Assembly: GCF_900452865.1 (NCBI RefSeq)
Contig: NZ_UGOZ01000001.1
Location: 682,001-746,000 of the forward strand
Direction: 5' to 3'
Length of the DNA: 64,000 nt
Source: Legionella taurinensis
Lineage (GTDB): Bacteria; Pseudomonadota; Gammaproteobacteria; Legionellales; Legionellaceae
The notes beneath the pieces are model-generated. The model did not search any database and had not been told where the DNA came from. It was given only the letters and a program-made list of their open reading frames with translations. Made by a program: the position numbers and the translations under genes. Of this stretch, positions 37,202-46,480 are shown piece after piece (position 1 is the stretch's first letter; every line of letters begins with the position of its first letter).

Positions 37202-37954
37202 ATGCAGACTAAATCAGAAGAAACGAGAGATGATCAACATTTTATCGGCGTGTTTATTAAAGACACCAAAGAAGGTCCTGGCCATGCCTCTGTTTGTACC
37301 GTGAAAAAAAAAGCGGATGGCGAAACCAAAGTCACGCACACCAGCATTTATCCTGGCCCGGTGGGTTCTTTGATTAACGGCATGCTTTTTGGCTCTGTTC
37401 CGGTGCGGGCTATGTTGGCGACAACGCATGAACAGGATTTGGATGAATCGGATCATGTGCTGTTGAAGTCCGTGGATGAAACAGCCTATAAAGAAGCCAA
37501 AGCCACCCAACAGCAGATTGAACATCGTGCTTCCAATGGGCATACGATGTATGGTGTATTTGGTCGATTCAATCCCCTTGCCACCATGACTTCCAGACTG
37601 TTTGAAGCGCATAAAAGTGCTCATAAAACCATCAGACGCTACCAGGAGCATTTAGGCGTGCATCCCCCGGAGGACATGTGCGGTATAGTTGTTTACCCGA
37701 ATCATTCCCATGTTGTCGAACCCGTCGAGGTTCATAATTGCACTTCCACCGTGGGAGAAGTGTTGCGTGGCGCTGGTGTGGAAGTACCTGAGACTTTAGT
37801 GCCTTCTTTTTATACACCGAGGTTGGAAAATACTGGTTTTACCCGCATGGACAAGAAGGAGTTTACCGGCCGGTTCTTCGACAGCCAGACGTCAACCGCT
37901 GAGACGCCTTCGAGTTTCCCAGGCGCACCCACGCCTTTCTCCTCCAGCCTGTAA
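37202..37954 (+). CDS. Candidate Dot/Icm effector with permuted papain-like (His...Asn-Cys) signature
   Basis: 250 residues, soluble, no signal peptide. I do not recognise a named family. Conserved with the convergent neighbour are an N-terminal strand followed by GPGHA (His28), and, 150 residues later, NCTSTVGEVLRGAG (Cys180). A His strand before an Asn-Cys helix is the arrangement of circularly permuted NlpC/P60 (LRAT-like) folds, so a cysteine hydrolase or acyltransferase is possible. The C-terminal 25 residues are Ser/Thr/Pro-rich with scattered Glu, like many Dot/Icm translocation signals. GGGAGG ribosome-binding site; a PmrA-like box upstream. Confidence 0.6.
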   Translation: MQTKSEETRDDQHFIGVFIKDTKEGPGHASVCTVKKKADGETKVTHTSIYPGPVGSLINGMLFGSVPVRAMLATTHEQDLDESDHVLLKSVDETAYKEAKATQQQIEHRASNGHTMYGVFGRFNPLATMTSRLFEAHKSAHKTIRRYQEHLGVHPPEDMCGIVVYPNHSHVVEPVEVHNCTSTVGEVLRGAGVEVPETLVPSFYTPRLENTGFTRMDKKEFTGRFFDSQTSTAETPSSFPGAPTPFSSSL

Positions 37955-37959
37955 TGATT

Positions 37960-37993
37960 GGCTATTCACCCGTTCGCAGACGGGTGAATAGCC
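37960..37993. terminator. Strong bidirectional hairpin between two convergent genes
   Basis: Perfect 14-bp stem GGCTATTCACCCGT / ACGGGTGAATAGCC with a 6-base loop, just after one candidate effector stop and just before the other's. No U-tract, but a stem this long between converging genes is best read as a shared terminator. Confidence 0.75.
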
Positions 37994-37999
37994 TGGCTC

Positions 38000-38839
38000 T
38001 CAGTTTAATTTAGCGCCTGAATGCTGAAGCGCATCCGCGAGGCTGTCAGGCGTAATTCCCCAGGGTTTATTCGTTTGAATGCTGGCTCCCCCGGCATTTA
38101 AAACATCAGCCACCAGTGTGCTGCAATTGGTTACCTTAGACGGCGGGGCAGGCAATTGCCGCTGTTTCACCATCTGCAAATGAATATCGATGGGATCATA
38201 AGCAATGAAATGAGGCGTGTCCTGAAAAAATCGGGCTACATCAACCCGGGGCAGTAATTGGTAACGCATGCGACCTTCAGCAATGTCTGCTTTGAGCTGC
38301 TGAAGCCGTTGATGCATGGCGTTGGTATCAAGATGATCAATTTCGAATGTCAAATCCGGTTGTTTGGGCATTCTCTCTTCCTGTGTGAAAAACGGGGGTG
38401 TATCCATGTCGTTTGTAACCATTTTTTGATCGGCGCTGGCTTCCAATAGCATATCCTGCGTCAATGATTCCGCCATATCGGCTTTAAGCGGCAGGACAGC
38501 CAGTGGGCCCATGGAGGGAAGGTTTTGGGGGTGGATGCTGCCATAATCGCCTTCATCACCGGCATTGAGTTTAGGTTCTGAACCGCCAATTTGAATCGCG
38601 GCATGTCCTGGCCCATTTAAGGTTTTAAGCCATATGTAAACATAGGAATTCTGCTGCTTTTTTGATGGAGGCTGTGTCGGCGGTACGTCGGTGGAAGCGG
38701 CATTACCGTTTGGCGGATAGTCTTGTTTATCTGCGATTTTTTTTTCTAATGGTTGGGCGATTGATTTGTCATGAACAGTACCAAGCGTGCCGTGTCTCTT
38801 TTTGGTGCCAGAAAAATAGGTGGTAAGCCATTCAAACAT
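38000..38839 (-). CDS. Second candidate effector of the GPGHA...NC family
   Basis: 279 residues, soluble. A low-complexity Lys/Pro/Gln linker (about residues 20-63) precedes the domain. SYVYIWLKTLNGPGHAAIQIGG places His79, and VTNCSTLVADVLNAGG places Cys239, followed by ITPDSLADAL, which parallels the TPRLEN of its neighbour. The two proteins appear to be diverged paralogues placed tail to tail. Function unknown; a cysteine-dependent hydrolase/transferase is an inference from the motif order. C-terminal region is moderately polar. No PmrA-like box was seen upstream. Confidence 0.58.
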   Translation of the reverse strand: MFEWLTTYFSGTKKRHGTLGTVHDKSIAQPLEKKIADKQDYPPNGNAASTDVPPTQPPSKKQQNSYVYIWLKTLNGPGHAAIQIGGSEPKLNAGDEGDYGSIHPQNLPSMGPLAVLPLKADMAESLTQDMLLEASADQKMVTNDMDTPPFFTQEERMPKQPDLTFEIDHLDTNAMHQRLQQLKADIAEGRMRYQLLPRVDVARFFQDTPHFIAYDPIDIHLQMVKQRQLPAPPSKVTNCSTLVADVLNAGGASIQTNKPWGITPDSLADALQHSGAKLN

Positions 38840-38942
38840 GAGGATTCCTTATCGGACAGGGTCAGTTAACCATCTGGGCCAGAATGAATTGATGATGATG
38901 GTAACCTGTGGTTGATTTGTACTCAAGGCATTTGCAAAAATT

Positions 38943-39824
38943 TTAAACATTTATTAGTTCAACGGGTACAGTAGCAGGCGGGGTCTGCCATAAACTCAAT
39001 ACATAGCCGCCACTGCCGGAGCCGGTTGGTTTGACAGCCAGCGCCCCATGATCATAGAGCATGGCCATGTGCTGGTGCAGCGTTTCACTGACTAATCCCC
39101 ATTGTTTAAAGCACTCCCCACCCAGACGAATTGCCTCGGCCAGTAAGGGCAACGCATGGTCATCGACGCGGCCAAGCGCTTGTCGAGCTTTATTGACGGC
39201 CTCTTCCATTAACGCATCAATCCGTTGAGCCTGCTGTTTATCTTTAGCCCAAAGGGAGTTCACCTGTTGAATGCAATGCGAGGTAATGCCAATTTGGCCG
39301 CATGACGATAAATACCAATGAGGCTGCCACCTTTGTTGAACGGGTTCAACCCGGCCATTTTGAAAAAAAACAGGCTTATTGGCTGCCACACCGGCAATGT
39401 CCAGGCCGCTGCTTTGACCATGAAATAAATTTTCCAGTTGTTGGGCAAAACGGGCAATGTCCTCTGATTGAATCAATTGTTGTGCGGCAAACCAACGCGC
39501 CATGGCCACGCATAGAACCGCGGAAGCGCCCATTCCCACGCCGATAGGAATGTTGCTGTCCAGGTGAAAATGCCCGGTGAGTTGATGAAGCGACGTCCCA
39601 AGGAGTTGATGACCATGCTCGAGAACACTCCAGAACAACATCCGCATTTCAGCACCGCTGCTGCCTTCGCTGTCCGCACTTAGTTTTGAGGGAGAGGGCG
39701 TGTATCGCAGGGACAGTTTTTTTTCCTTGATTGGAAAGACCAGGGCGCCCTTGCCGCGTAAGACGGCATGCTCACCAGCGAGTATCCATTTACCATGGGT
39801 TGCTGTGTCAAAATCATAATACAT
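38943..39824 (-). CDS. mvaK1: Mevalonate kinase
   Basis: GHMP-family kinase phosphorylating mevalonate at C5. The N-terminus GKWILAGEHAVLRGKGALVFP is typical of mevalonate kinases. The ATP loop reads IPIGVGMGASAVLCVAMARW (usual PxGxGLGSSAA, here with MGASA). C-terminal KPTGSGSGGYVLSL is the third GHMP motif. 293 residues. Its ATG overlaps the end of the decarboxylase gene, so the two are co-translated. Confidence 0.85.
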   Translation of the reverse strand: MYYDFDTATHGKWILAGEHAVLRGKGALVFPIKEKKLSLRYTPSPSKLSADSEGSSGAEMRMLFWSVLEHGHQLLGTSLHQLTGHFHLDSNIPIGVGMGASAVLCVAMARWFAAQQLIQSEDIARFAQQLENLFHGQSSGLDIAGVAANKPVFFQNGRVEPVQQRWQPHWYLSSCGQIGITSHCIQQVNSLWAKDKQQAQRIDALMEEAVNKARQALGRVDDHALPLLAEAIRLGGECFKQWGLVSETLHQHMAMLYDHGALAVKPTGSGSGGYVLSLWQTPPATVPVELINV

Positions 39825-40761
39825 CGTAATGTCCTGCTAAATGATCCTGCTTGAATTGCCTGGCCAGGTCTGCCTGATCGACACGGTAGAGCAAATGGAT
39901 GTTTGGCCCTGCATCCATGGTCACCAGCGGGCCGTCACCCTCACGCTGCCAAAAATCCTGCAATTCGTTAAGGATTTTATCCCCTTGTTCAGTCATGTAG
40001 GTAAAGGGTTTTTCGCAGGTTGAAAACAGACGGTGCATGTCCTGAAATTCCCGCCAACAAATTTCATAGGCGCTTTTCCAGTCTTTCGCATGAAAGGCAT
40101 TCAATAAGGCGTTTAAGTTGTCTGAAGCCCGGTGACTGCGGTTGGGATAAAACGGGCTGCTTTTTATCCTACGGTGGGCCTGGCTTGAGGGCACTTCCTT
40201 TTCGGCATGACTGATAATCACAACCTGGTGAATCAGCTCCTGGTAGGGTAATGCTATCCCCTTCACCGTCTCCCCCTCCCAAATGGCCCAGGGTGAAAAA
40301 AAGGAGCGGCAGGAAGAACCGGAGCCTACACGGCTTAGCTTTGCCTGATCTTCGATGGGCGGCAGCGGTTTGCCGCTTAATTCGCTTAAGGCTTTCACCG
40401 CACACAAGGTCAGGGCTGCAAAACTGGAGGCTGAGCTGGCAAGGCCGCTGCCATGAGGAAAATTATTTGACGAACGCACGCGAAACGCACCTTCGTAATC
40501 AAAGCTCTTTTTTAGAAAGGCGAGGTGTTTAAGGTAGCGCTGCTGCGCCGGTTCAGAAAGACTGAACGGTTTTTGGCCAGGGAATGGCAAAGGTTCCCAG
40601 ATGTCGTCTTTGCCGTGATGGTGTTCGAGTTGTACACTGGTGAGGAGGTTATTCAGTGTATAAGACAGGGATGGATTATCAGGAATGTTGTTTCCCTCAT
40701 CCTGTTTTCCCATGTACTTAATCAGTGCAATGTTTGCTGGGGCTTGGGCAAACCAGGGCAT
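39814..40761 (-). CDS. mvaD: Diphosphomevalonate decarboxylase
   Basis: Converts mevalonate-5-diphosphate to isopentenyl diphosphate with ATP. Family signature APANIALIKYMGKQDEGNNIPDNPSLS at the N-terminus, FPHGSGLASSASSFAAL ATP loop, a VVIISHAEKEVPSSQAHR segment and a C-terminal VTMDAGPNIHLL with the catalytic Asp region. ATG 40761 is favoured by an AAGGAG site 7 bases upstream and gives MPWFAQAPANIALIK (315 residues); a longer in-frame start would run into queE. Expressed with mevalonate kinase. Confidence 0.93.
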   Translation of the reverse strand: MPWFAQAPANIALIKYMGKQDEGNNIPDNPSLSYTLNNLLTSVQLEHHHGKDDIWEPLPFPGQKPFSLSEPAQQRYLKHLAFLKKSFDYEGAFRVRSSNNFPHGSGLASSASSFAALTLCAVKALSELSGKPLPPIEDQAKLSRVGSGSSCRSFFSPWAIWEGETVKGIALPYQELIHQVVIISHAEKEVPSSQAHRRIKSSPFYPNRSHRASDNLNALLNAFHAKDWKSAYEICWREFQDMHRLFSTCEKPFTYMTEQGDKILNELQDFWQREGDGPLVTMDAGPNIHLLYRVDQADLARQFKQDHLAGHYDVL

Positions 40762-40777
40762 TGGTAGTCTCCTTCGC

Positions 40778-41431
40778 TTAGTGGCCTTTGGCGTCATTCC
40801 ATAAAATTTTATGCAATTGAATCTGGAAGCGGACAGGCAATTGATCCTGTATTATCCAATCGGCCAGCGTGGTGGGATTCATTTCTTCCCAGCTCGGTGA
40901 AAAAAGAATCTGGACCTTCTCAGTCAACTGGTATTTTTTGATGATTTCGCATGCCCAAAGATAATCTTCACGGCTGCAGATGACAAATTTGATTTGATCG
41001 GTGGCTTTGAGGTAAGGGATGTTGTCAAAGCGGTTTTTAGTGCACTCGTTGGAATCGGGTGTCTTAAGATCCATGACCACCATGACCCGAGAGTCTACCT
41101 CTGCAATGTCTCGTGCGCCACTGGTTTCCAAGGAGACCTGATAGCCTGCATCGCAGAGATGCGTCAACAGAGGAATGCAGCCAGGTTGTGCCAGGGGCTC
41201 GCCGCCAGTGACACAGACATGGCGGCAGCGATAACGGCTGATTTCGTCAAGAATGCCGGTGATGGGCTTTAATTCCCCGCCCGAAAACGCATAAGCCGTA
41301 TCGCAATACTGGCAGCGTAGGGGGCAGCCGGTTAAACGAATAAACACGGTAGGAAGACCTACCGTGGTGGATTCGCCCTGTAATGAGTGAAATATTTCCG
41401 TAATTCGTAATTGACTGGCTGTACGGCTCAT
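40778..41431 (-). CDS. queE: 7-carboxy-7-deazaguanine synthase
   Basis: Radical SAM enzyme forming CDG in the queuosine pathway. The cluster motif CPLRCQYCDTAY (CxxxCxxC) sits near residue 32, with FHSLQGESTTVGLPTVFIRL before it and VCVTGGEPLAQ after it, all family markers. 217 residues. Overlaps the cpoB stop by 4 bases and ends 16 bases before mvaD. Confidence 0.93.
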   Translation of the reverse strand: MSRTASQLRITEIFHSLQGESTTVGLPTVFIRLTGCPLRCQYCDTAYAFSGGELKPITGILDEISRYRCRHVCVTGGEPLAQPGCIPLLTHLCDAGYQVSLETSGARDIAEVDSRVMVVMDLKTPDSNECTKNRFDNIPYLKATDQIKFVICSREDYLWACEIIKKYQLTEKVQILFSPSWEEMNPTTLADWIIQDQLPVRFQIQLHKILWNDAKGH

Positions 41432-42348
41432 GAGGCATTAAGCGATTTTAATTTTGCCGCAGCCAATTGGGCTGTGGGGGTGTCAGGGTAATTGCTGATA
41501 ACCTGCTGTAAGCGTTTTTTCGCTTCAGCGGGTTTGCCGGAAGCAGCGAGTGCATAACCAATTTTCAAGCTGCAAGCGGCCGCCTTGCTGGATGTGGGGA
41601 ACTGTTTCAGTACCACGTCAAAATGCTGGATAGCCTCAGGGTAGTTTTTCTTGACCATGTACAGTTCGCCTAACCAATAATGCGCATTGGCAGTGTAACC
41701 TCCCTGAGGGTAACTGGTCACAAAATTTTTCATGGCGATTAACGCTTCATCAAACCGTTTGTTTTTAACCAGTTCGTAAGCGGCAAGGTAACTGATTTGC
41801 TCATCAGCGGGGTTGCTTTTACCGGGAACGGCGGCTGCAACGGGCGTGGGTGTGGGCTGAGTAGCGGGTGTTGCCGTCGGTGTTGGGGCCGGTTCGGGTG
41901 TTTTAACCGCCGGTGCCGTGCTGCCCATGGATAATTCAGTGGGGGCCGCCGGAGTTGAAGCCTGGGCTGATTTGGCCACGGCGGGATTATTTCTCAACCG
42001 GGCGTCCAAATCTTTATAAAAAGCCAATTGTTGTTGCTGCAATAATTTTAAATCATGGGCCTGCACTTCGAGTTGACCGCGCAACTCTTGAATTTCCTGC
42101 TGCATGCCTTGAATTTTGTCTAAGAGTTCAGCATTGTCGCCGTTACCCTGGTTGTCATCCTTAGCCAGAGGAATTTCTTCGTCCATGTCCAATTGTGCTT
42201 TGGCAACAGACTGCTCCATGGCAGCCTGTTGTTCATCAAGAATTGCAAAGTTTTCGCTGTCATCCACCACGGGTGCTTCTGCATGGCTATGCAAAGGCAG
42301 GAGACAACAGAAAAACAGTGCAAGTAAGCGTTGATGTGCGCTCATCAT
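41428..42348 (-). CDS. cpoB: Cell division coordinator CpoB (YbgF)
   Basis: Periplasmic protein linking peptidoglycan synthesis to Tol-Pal constriction. Signal peptide (cleavage near SHA-EA), a coiled-coil segment (about residues 75-115), a Pro/Thr/Ala-rich linker and C-terminal TPR repeats (about 185-300) with the typical NAHYWLGELYMVKKNYPEAIQHF unit. 306 residues. Overlaps the pal stop by 4 bases. No tolQRAB is present in the window. Confidence 0.92.
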   Translation of the reverse strand: MMSAHQRLLALFFCCLLPLHSHAEAPVVDDSENFAILDEQQAAMEQSVAKAQLDMDEEIPLAKDDNQGNGDNAELLDKIQGMQQEIQELRGQLEVQAHDLKLLQQQQLAFYKDLDARLRNNPAVAKSAQASTPAAPTELSMGSTAPAVKTPEPAPTPTATPATQPTPTPVAAAVPGKSNPADEQISYLAAYELVKNKRFDEALIAMKNFVTSYPQGGYTANAHYWLGELYMVKKNYPEAIQHFDVVLKQFPTSSKAAACSLKIGYALAASGKPAEAKKRLQQVISNYPDTPTAQLAAAKLKSLNAS

Positions 42349-42869
42349 CGGGTGGCCTCGTAAGTGAGCTCAACACGTCGGTTTTGACGGTGTGAGGCGT
42401 CGTCATGACCGTAGTTGGCCGGACGCTCTTTACCATAGCTGACCACACGGATTTGGCTGCGGCTTACACCGGCCATACGCATCAGTTCTGCCACGGTGTT
42501 GGCACGTCGCTCGCCCAGGGCAATGTTGTACTCGCGGCTGCCGCGCTCGTCGGTGTGACCGGCCAGCAGGATGCGTGCGCCTGGATGGGATTTCAGGTAA
42601 TCAGACTGAGCATCGAGAGAAGCCATGTATTTCGGATTGAAAGTACTGTCATCATAAGCAAACAGGTACAGTTGGTTATGAGGTGCCTGGGTCGTGTAGG
42701 ATTCACCAGGTTCTTGACCTGCAAATCGACTAAATTGCCCCAAACCGTGAGCTGATGCTTCGCTATCACCCATCATGTCTGCACTACCTGGTGTTTTTTT
42801 CGCACAGGCAGCGAGCAGGACGATGCTAGCAGCAACAAGACCCAGTTTTAGAAACGATTTGCCTTTCAT
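42345..42869 (-). CDS. pal: Peptidoglycan-associated lipoprotein Pal
   Basis: Outer-membrane lipoprotein with a C-terminal OmpA-like domain that binds peptidoglycan. Lipobox LLAAC near residue 22. OmpA motif ILLAGHTDERGSREYNIALGERRANTV (about residues 95-125) and the closing NRRVELTYE. ATG 42869 with an AAGGAG site is chosen over an in-frame upstream Met that lacks one. 174 residues. First of pal-cpoB-queE. Confidence 0.95.
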   Translation of the reverse strand: MKGKSFLKLGLVAASIVLLAACAKKTPGSADMMGDSEASAHGLGQFSRFAGQEPGESYTTQAPHNQLYLFAYDDSTFNPKYMASLDAQSDYLKSHPGARILLAGHTDERGSREYNIALGERRANTVAELMRMAGVSRSQIRVVSYGKERPANYGHDDASHRQNRRVELTYEATR

Positions 42870-42986
42870 CCTTTTCTCCTTGTTATTCGTAATATACAGA
42901 TAAGTTAAAGCGCCACAATGGCGGGTCATTGTACAATTGTTTTAACGATTTCGCCATCAACAAACGCAAATCAGGCCAGGTTTTTG

Positions 42987-43589
42987 TTATTTGTGCCGAT
43001 CATGCCGGATATGGCTGACAATAAATTCCGTCAGCTCTTCCGTAAACCGCACGGTGATCTGATTGGCGGCCAGCACCCCACCGTAGGGCGTATCGGCTGG
43101 ACAGGGGATTTTAAAGCGAAAATCGCGCGAAGCTAAGACCTGGTTGTCGCTGATGCGGGTAAGAACCGCCTTGGCGACGAAAGTCATTGTACTGGGGCAG
43201 GTCAGGAAACTTTGTTCAAGCTCGATTAACTGAGTATCGAGACGGTAATCGGTTTTATCCGAGATGGGGCTTGTGGCGACGGCGTAAAAATAGCCGCTGC
43301 GCTGCAGGCTTTGCGAAATGAGCGGGAACAGCATGTCCGCGGGCGGCTCTATCCAGGCATTGTGAACAAAAGGCAAGACTTCAAAGGGTTTTTTGACATA
43401 GACCATTTGCGATGTGCCGTATCCGGATACCGCTTCCGGTGCGGTCACCAGAATGGATACGCGGCCCGCAGGGCGTCCATACTGTTTCTGGCTGTAAGCA
43501 TCGAGTTTGTACTGGTTGGTCACCGACTGCTTGACGGAACATCCCCCAAGCAGGGTGAGAATCAGTGAAGCAATAAGCACTTTTTTCAC
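42987..43589 (-). CDS. ABC-transporter auxiliary lipoprotein (PqiC-like)
   Basis: Lipoprotein with lipobox LLGGC (Cys17) and a soluble domain of the ABC-type transport auxiliary family (PqiC/DUF330-like): [28 protein letters not shown] and a C-terminal [12 protein letters not shown]. Such proteins act at the outer membrane with MCE lipid transporters. 200 residues. Last of the four-gene Mla/MCE operon (2-base gap from the MCE gene). Confidence 0.82.
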   Translation of the reverse strand: MKKVLIASLILTLLGGCSVKQSVTNQYKLDAYSQKQYGRPAGRVSILVTAPEAVSGYGTSQMVYVKKPFEVLPFVHNAWIEPPADMLFPLISQSLQRSGYFYAVATSPISDKTDYRLDTQLIELEQSFLTCPSTMTFVAKAVLTRISDNQVLASRDFRFKIPCPADTPYGGVLAANQITVRFTEELTEFIVSHIRHDRHK

Positions 43590-43591
43590 GT

Positions 43592-44515
43592 CTATTCTCC
43601 CGGACCTGGTTTTAAGGGTTTGGTGCCCCGTATGAGTACGGACGGATTTTGCCGCATCTGGTTGCTGACTTGTTCAAGATTGGCAGCAATGGCATTCAAT
43701 CGCCTTAACAGAATAATGGCTGGCGGAATGGTCTGCTGCGAGATCTTGTCGATGGTGGATTTGCCGGAATCCATGGCCAAAGACACCCTGTCGCCGGCAT
43801 TGGATATGCTGTCAGCCATGCGCGTAATGTGGGTGATGCTGATTTTCAGATCCTGGCTTAATCGCGGCAATTCTTTACTGACCTGAGCAATGTTCTTCAC
43901 CATGATGTCGGTATTTTCAAGGGTGCGGTCAATGTGCTGTTTGTTTTCAGCCAGCACACCGGTAAATTTTTCGAGGTTAACCAGGGTATTGTGCAGGCTT
44001 TCGGCATTTTTTTTATCGAAAATGCGTTTAATCTCGACACTCACGCTGTTGATATTCTCAGACACTTCTTTAAGCACGCTGTCGAGTTGATTAAACAGGG
44101 ACGGGCGGGCTGGGATAATCGGGTAGGGCTCCTTGGGGATTTTTTTTAAGGGCGTCAGATCAGACGACGTGGCTGACAACCCCACGTAAGTGGTGCCGGT
44201 GATGCCCTGGGAAATTAAGGTGGCCGTGGTGCTGGTGGTAATGGGAGTACCGTCTTCAATGTCGAGCAGGATTTTGACCTGTTGCGGGTCAAGGCGGTTT
44301 AATTCAATTTTTCGCACATAACCCACCTGCACCCCATTGTATTTAACCGGTGATTCTTCACTTAGACCCGATACGGCCTCATGGATATAGACGGCGTAAA
44401 TGGTGTATTTTTTCTGGTCAAATCCAACCGATAACCACAGCGCGGCTGCAAGCAGCGCCGCGGTCAGGATCAGCACGGTTAAGCCGACCATGGTGTAGTT
44501 GGTTTTCGCTTCCAA
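43592..44515 (-). CDS. mlaD: MCE/MlaD-family periplasmic lipid-binding protein
   Basis: Inner-membrane-anchored MCE protein: N-terminal helix (about residues 8-28) and one MCE domain (about 35-115, with [17 protein letters not shown]). A long helical tail (about 150-290) is expected to form a hexameric channel. 307 residues, longer than E. coli MlaD (183) and closer to the Mce type with extended tail. Encoded between the ATPase and the auxiliary lipoprotein. Confidence 0.9.
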   Translation of the reverse strand: MEAKTNYTMVGLTVLILTAALLAAALWLSVGFDQKKYTIYAVYIHEAVSGLSEESPVKYNGVQVGYVRKIELNRLDPQQVKILLDIEDGTPITTSTTATLISQGITGTTYVGLSATSSDLTPLKKIPKEPYPIIPARPSLFNQLDSVLKEVSENINSVSVEIKRIFDKKNAESLHNTLVNLEKFTGVLAENKQHIDRTLENTDIMVKNIAQVSKELPRLSQDLKISITHITRMADSISNAGDRVSLAMDSGKSTIDKISQQTIPPAIILLRRLNAIAANLEQVSNQMRQNPSVLIRGTKPLKPGPGE

Positions 44516-44546
44516 AAGGATGCTCCTGTAGTTCTATCCCACCAGT

Positions 44547-45284
44547 TTAGAGTTTACTGAAGTAATCAGCAATCAGCGGATGAGGATTTTTCTGCAATTC
44601 TTCAATCGGTGCGACACATAAAATCTTGCCTTCGCCGACAAAAGCGACTCGATCGGTGATGTTTTTTAACGACTGGATATCATGGCTCACCATCACCACG
44701 GTGAGATTCAATGCATCCCGCAAAAAACGGATGAGTTCATCAAACTGCCTTGCGCTTCGGGGATCAAGACCGGTTGTCGGCTCATCAAGAAACAACAATT
44801 CGGGATCCATGGCAATGGCCCGGGCCGCCGCTGCCCGCCGCTGCATCCCGCCGCTTAACTGGGCTGGAAATTTGCTGGCAGACTCTTTGGGAAGGCCGAC
44901 CATGGCGATTTTAAGCATGGCCAGTTCGTCCATGAAATTTTTCTCAAGATCCGTAAATTCGCGCATGGGGAACGTGATGTTTTCCAGTACCGTCATGGCT
45001 GAAAAGAGGGCGCTGTGCTGAAAGAGCATGCCCCAACGCCTGCGAAGGGCGTCTGCCTGGCGGCTGTCCAGCGTTGATAAATCCTCGCCAAAAATTTTAA
45101 GTGTGCCCGCTGTGGGCTTAAGCAGCATCAATAAACTGCGAAGTATCGTGGTCTTGCCGCTGCCGCTGCCGCCAATGATGGCTAAGATTTCCCCTTTTTC
45201 CACGGTTAAATTGACATCGGTATGCACCCACTGTCCGGCGAGGCAATTTTTTAATCCTTCAATTTCAATGATGGGTTCGGCCAT
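44547..45284 (-). CDS. mlaF: MlaF-like lipid-transport ABC ATPase
   Basis: ATPase energising the MCE transporter. Walker A GGSGSGKTT (about residues 37-45), Q-loop FQHSALF, signature LSGGMQRRAAAARAIA and Walker B LLFLDEPTTGLDP are all intact. 245 residues. Begins 1 base after the permease stop. Confidence 0.93.
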   Translation of the reverse strand: MAEPIIEIEGLKNCLAGQWVHTDVNLTVEKGEILAIIGGSGSGKTTILRSLLMLLKPTAGTLKIFGEDLSTLDSRQADALRRRWGMLFQHSALFSAMTVLENITFPMREFTDLEKNFMDELAMLKIAMVGLPKESASKFPAQLSGGMQRRAAAARAIAMDPELLFLDEPTTGLDPRSARQFDELIRFLRDALNLTVVMVSHDIQSLKNITDRVAFVGEGKILCVAPIEELQKNPHPLIADYFSKL

Positions 45285-46424
45285 TTAAATACCCATCCAG
45301 CTGTAAACCACGGAGAAAATGGCATCGGCAATAATGATAAGAAACAAAGCCTGCACGACACTGCGGGTGGTCTGGCTGCCGACACTGTCGGCATTGGCCT
45401 CGACCAGAAAACCCTGAAAGCAGCCCACTAATGACACGATTAAAGCAAACGCCGGTGCTTTATAGAGCCCAAGCATCAATTGATCAAGGCCCACGGAGTC
45501 TTTAAGGCGTGCAAGAAAATCAACGTAACTGACATTGAGCATGGATTTCGACATCATCATCGCACCGATGATGCTGAAAATATCGGACCAGAAAATCAGT
45601 AAAGGGAAAATGAGTAAAAGGCCCATGACTTTGGGCATGACTAACAGTTCTACCGGCGATAAGCCCATGGTGAGCAGGGCATCCACTTCCTCATTGATTT
45701 TCATGCTGCCGATTTGCGCAGTAAAGGCTGAGCTGGTGCGGCCGGCGACAATAATGGCGGTGATTAAGGGAGCAAATTCACGAAAAATAGCCATGCCCGA
45801 CAGGTAGGCAATAAAAATGTTGGCGCCATAGGTCTGAAGCTGTAGCCCCATCTGGTAGGCCAGTACCACCCCAATCAAAAAAGACAGCAGGCCGACAATG
45901 GGCAGCGACTGAATCCCCGCTGAATCGATGATGGAGGCGATGCTGGGAAATTGAAAACGCCGCCATTGCGCGCAGGCTTCGAAGAATTTAGTGGTTAGAT
46001 CACCCAAGAGGATGATAAAGCCATCTGCCTGAGTGAGCTTATGGACCGTCTCCTTCCCGATACGATGGAGAATATTCTCCTGTTTCACGGGTGCAATTTT
46101 GTATTCAATGGCCTCCTGCTTGGATTGAATCAGTTCCAGTAAAGCGTGTTGCTCTTGATTAAAACCAACCAGTTGGGTTGCTTTGCCGCGTGATTTAAAT
46201 ATGGCCATGCAATCGACCAACGCCAGAGCCCCTGCGCTATCGAACTGAGACAAGTCCGCCCCGCTGACGGTCACCTCCGGGTCATCGGGTAATTCAATGG
46301 TATGAAAGGAGTCGACCAGCCCATCCAGTTTGAGAACAGACCAGGGGCCTTTGCAGAGGAACGCCTTTTTTTTCTTGTTGAAAACAAACTCAGCCGCAGC
46401 CGCTCGTTTAGCCATAATTGTCAT
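45285..46424 (-). CDS. mlaE: MlaE-like permease with N-terminal STAS domain
   Basis: Inner-membrane permease of the MlaE/YrbE family (about residues 145-375: five or so helices, EFAPLITAIIVAGRTSSAFTAQIGSMKINEEVDAL signature). An extra STAS domain is fused at the N-terminus (about residues 15-105, SGADLSQFDSAGALALVDCM). E. coli carries this STAS as separate MlaB; the fusion occurs in many proteobacteria. Met4 is an alternative start. First of the operon and divergent from the FUSC pair. Confidence 0.92.
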   Translation of the reverse strand: MTIMAKRAAAAEFVFNKKKKAFLCKGPWSVLKLDGLVDSFHTIELPDDPEVTVSGADLSQFDSAGALALVDCMAIFKSRGKATQLVGFNQEQHALLELIQSKQEAIEYKIAPVKQENILHRIGKETVHKLTQADGFIILLGDLTTKFFEACAQWRRFQFPSIASIIDSAGIQSLPIVGLLSFLIGVVLAYQMGLQLQTYGANIFIAYLSGMAIFREFAPLITAIIVAGRTSSAFTAQIGSMKINEEVDALLTMGLSPVELLVMPKVMGLLLIFPLLIFWSDIFSIIGAMMMSKSMLNVSYVDFLARLKDSVGLDQLMLGLYKAPAFALIVSLVGCFQGFLVEANADSVGSQTTRSVVQALFLIIIADAIFSVVYSWMGI

Positions 46425-46480
46425 TTACACGAGAAATAGCCTAGGATAATACGAAATCCCCTGCGTTCGCAAAAAACGAC

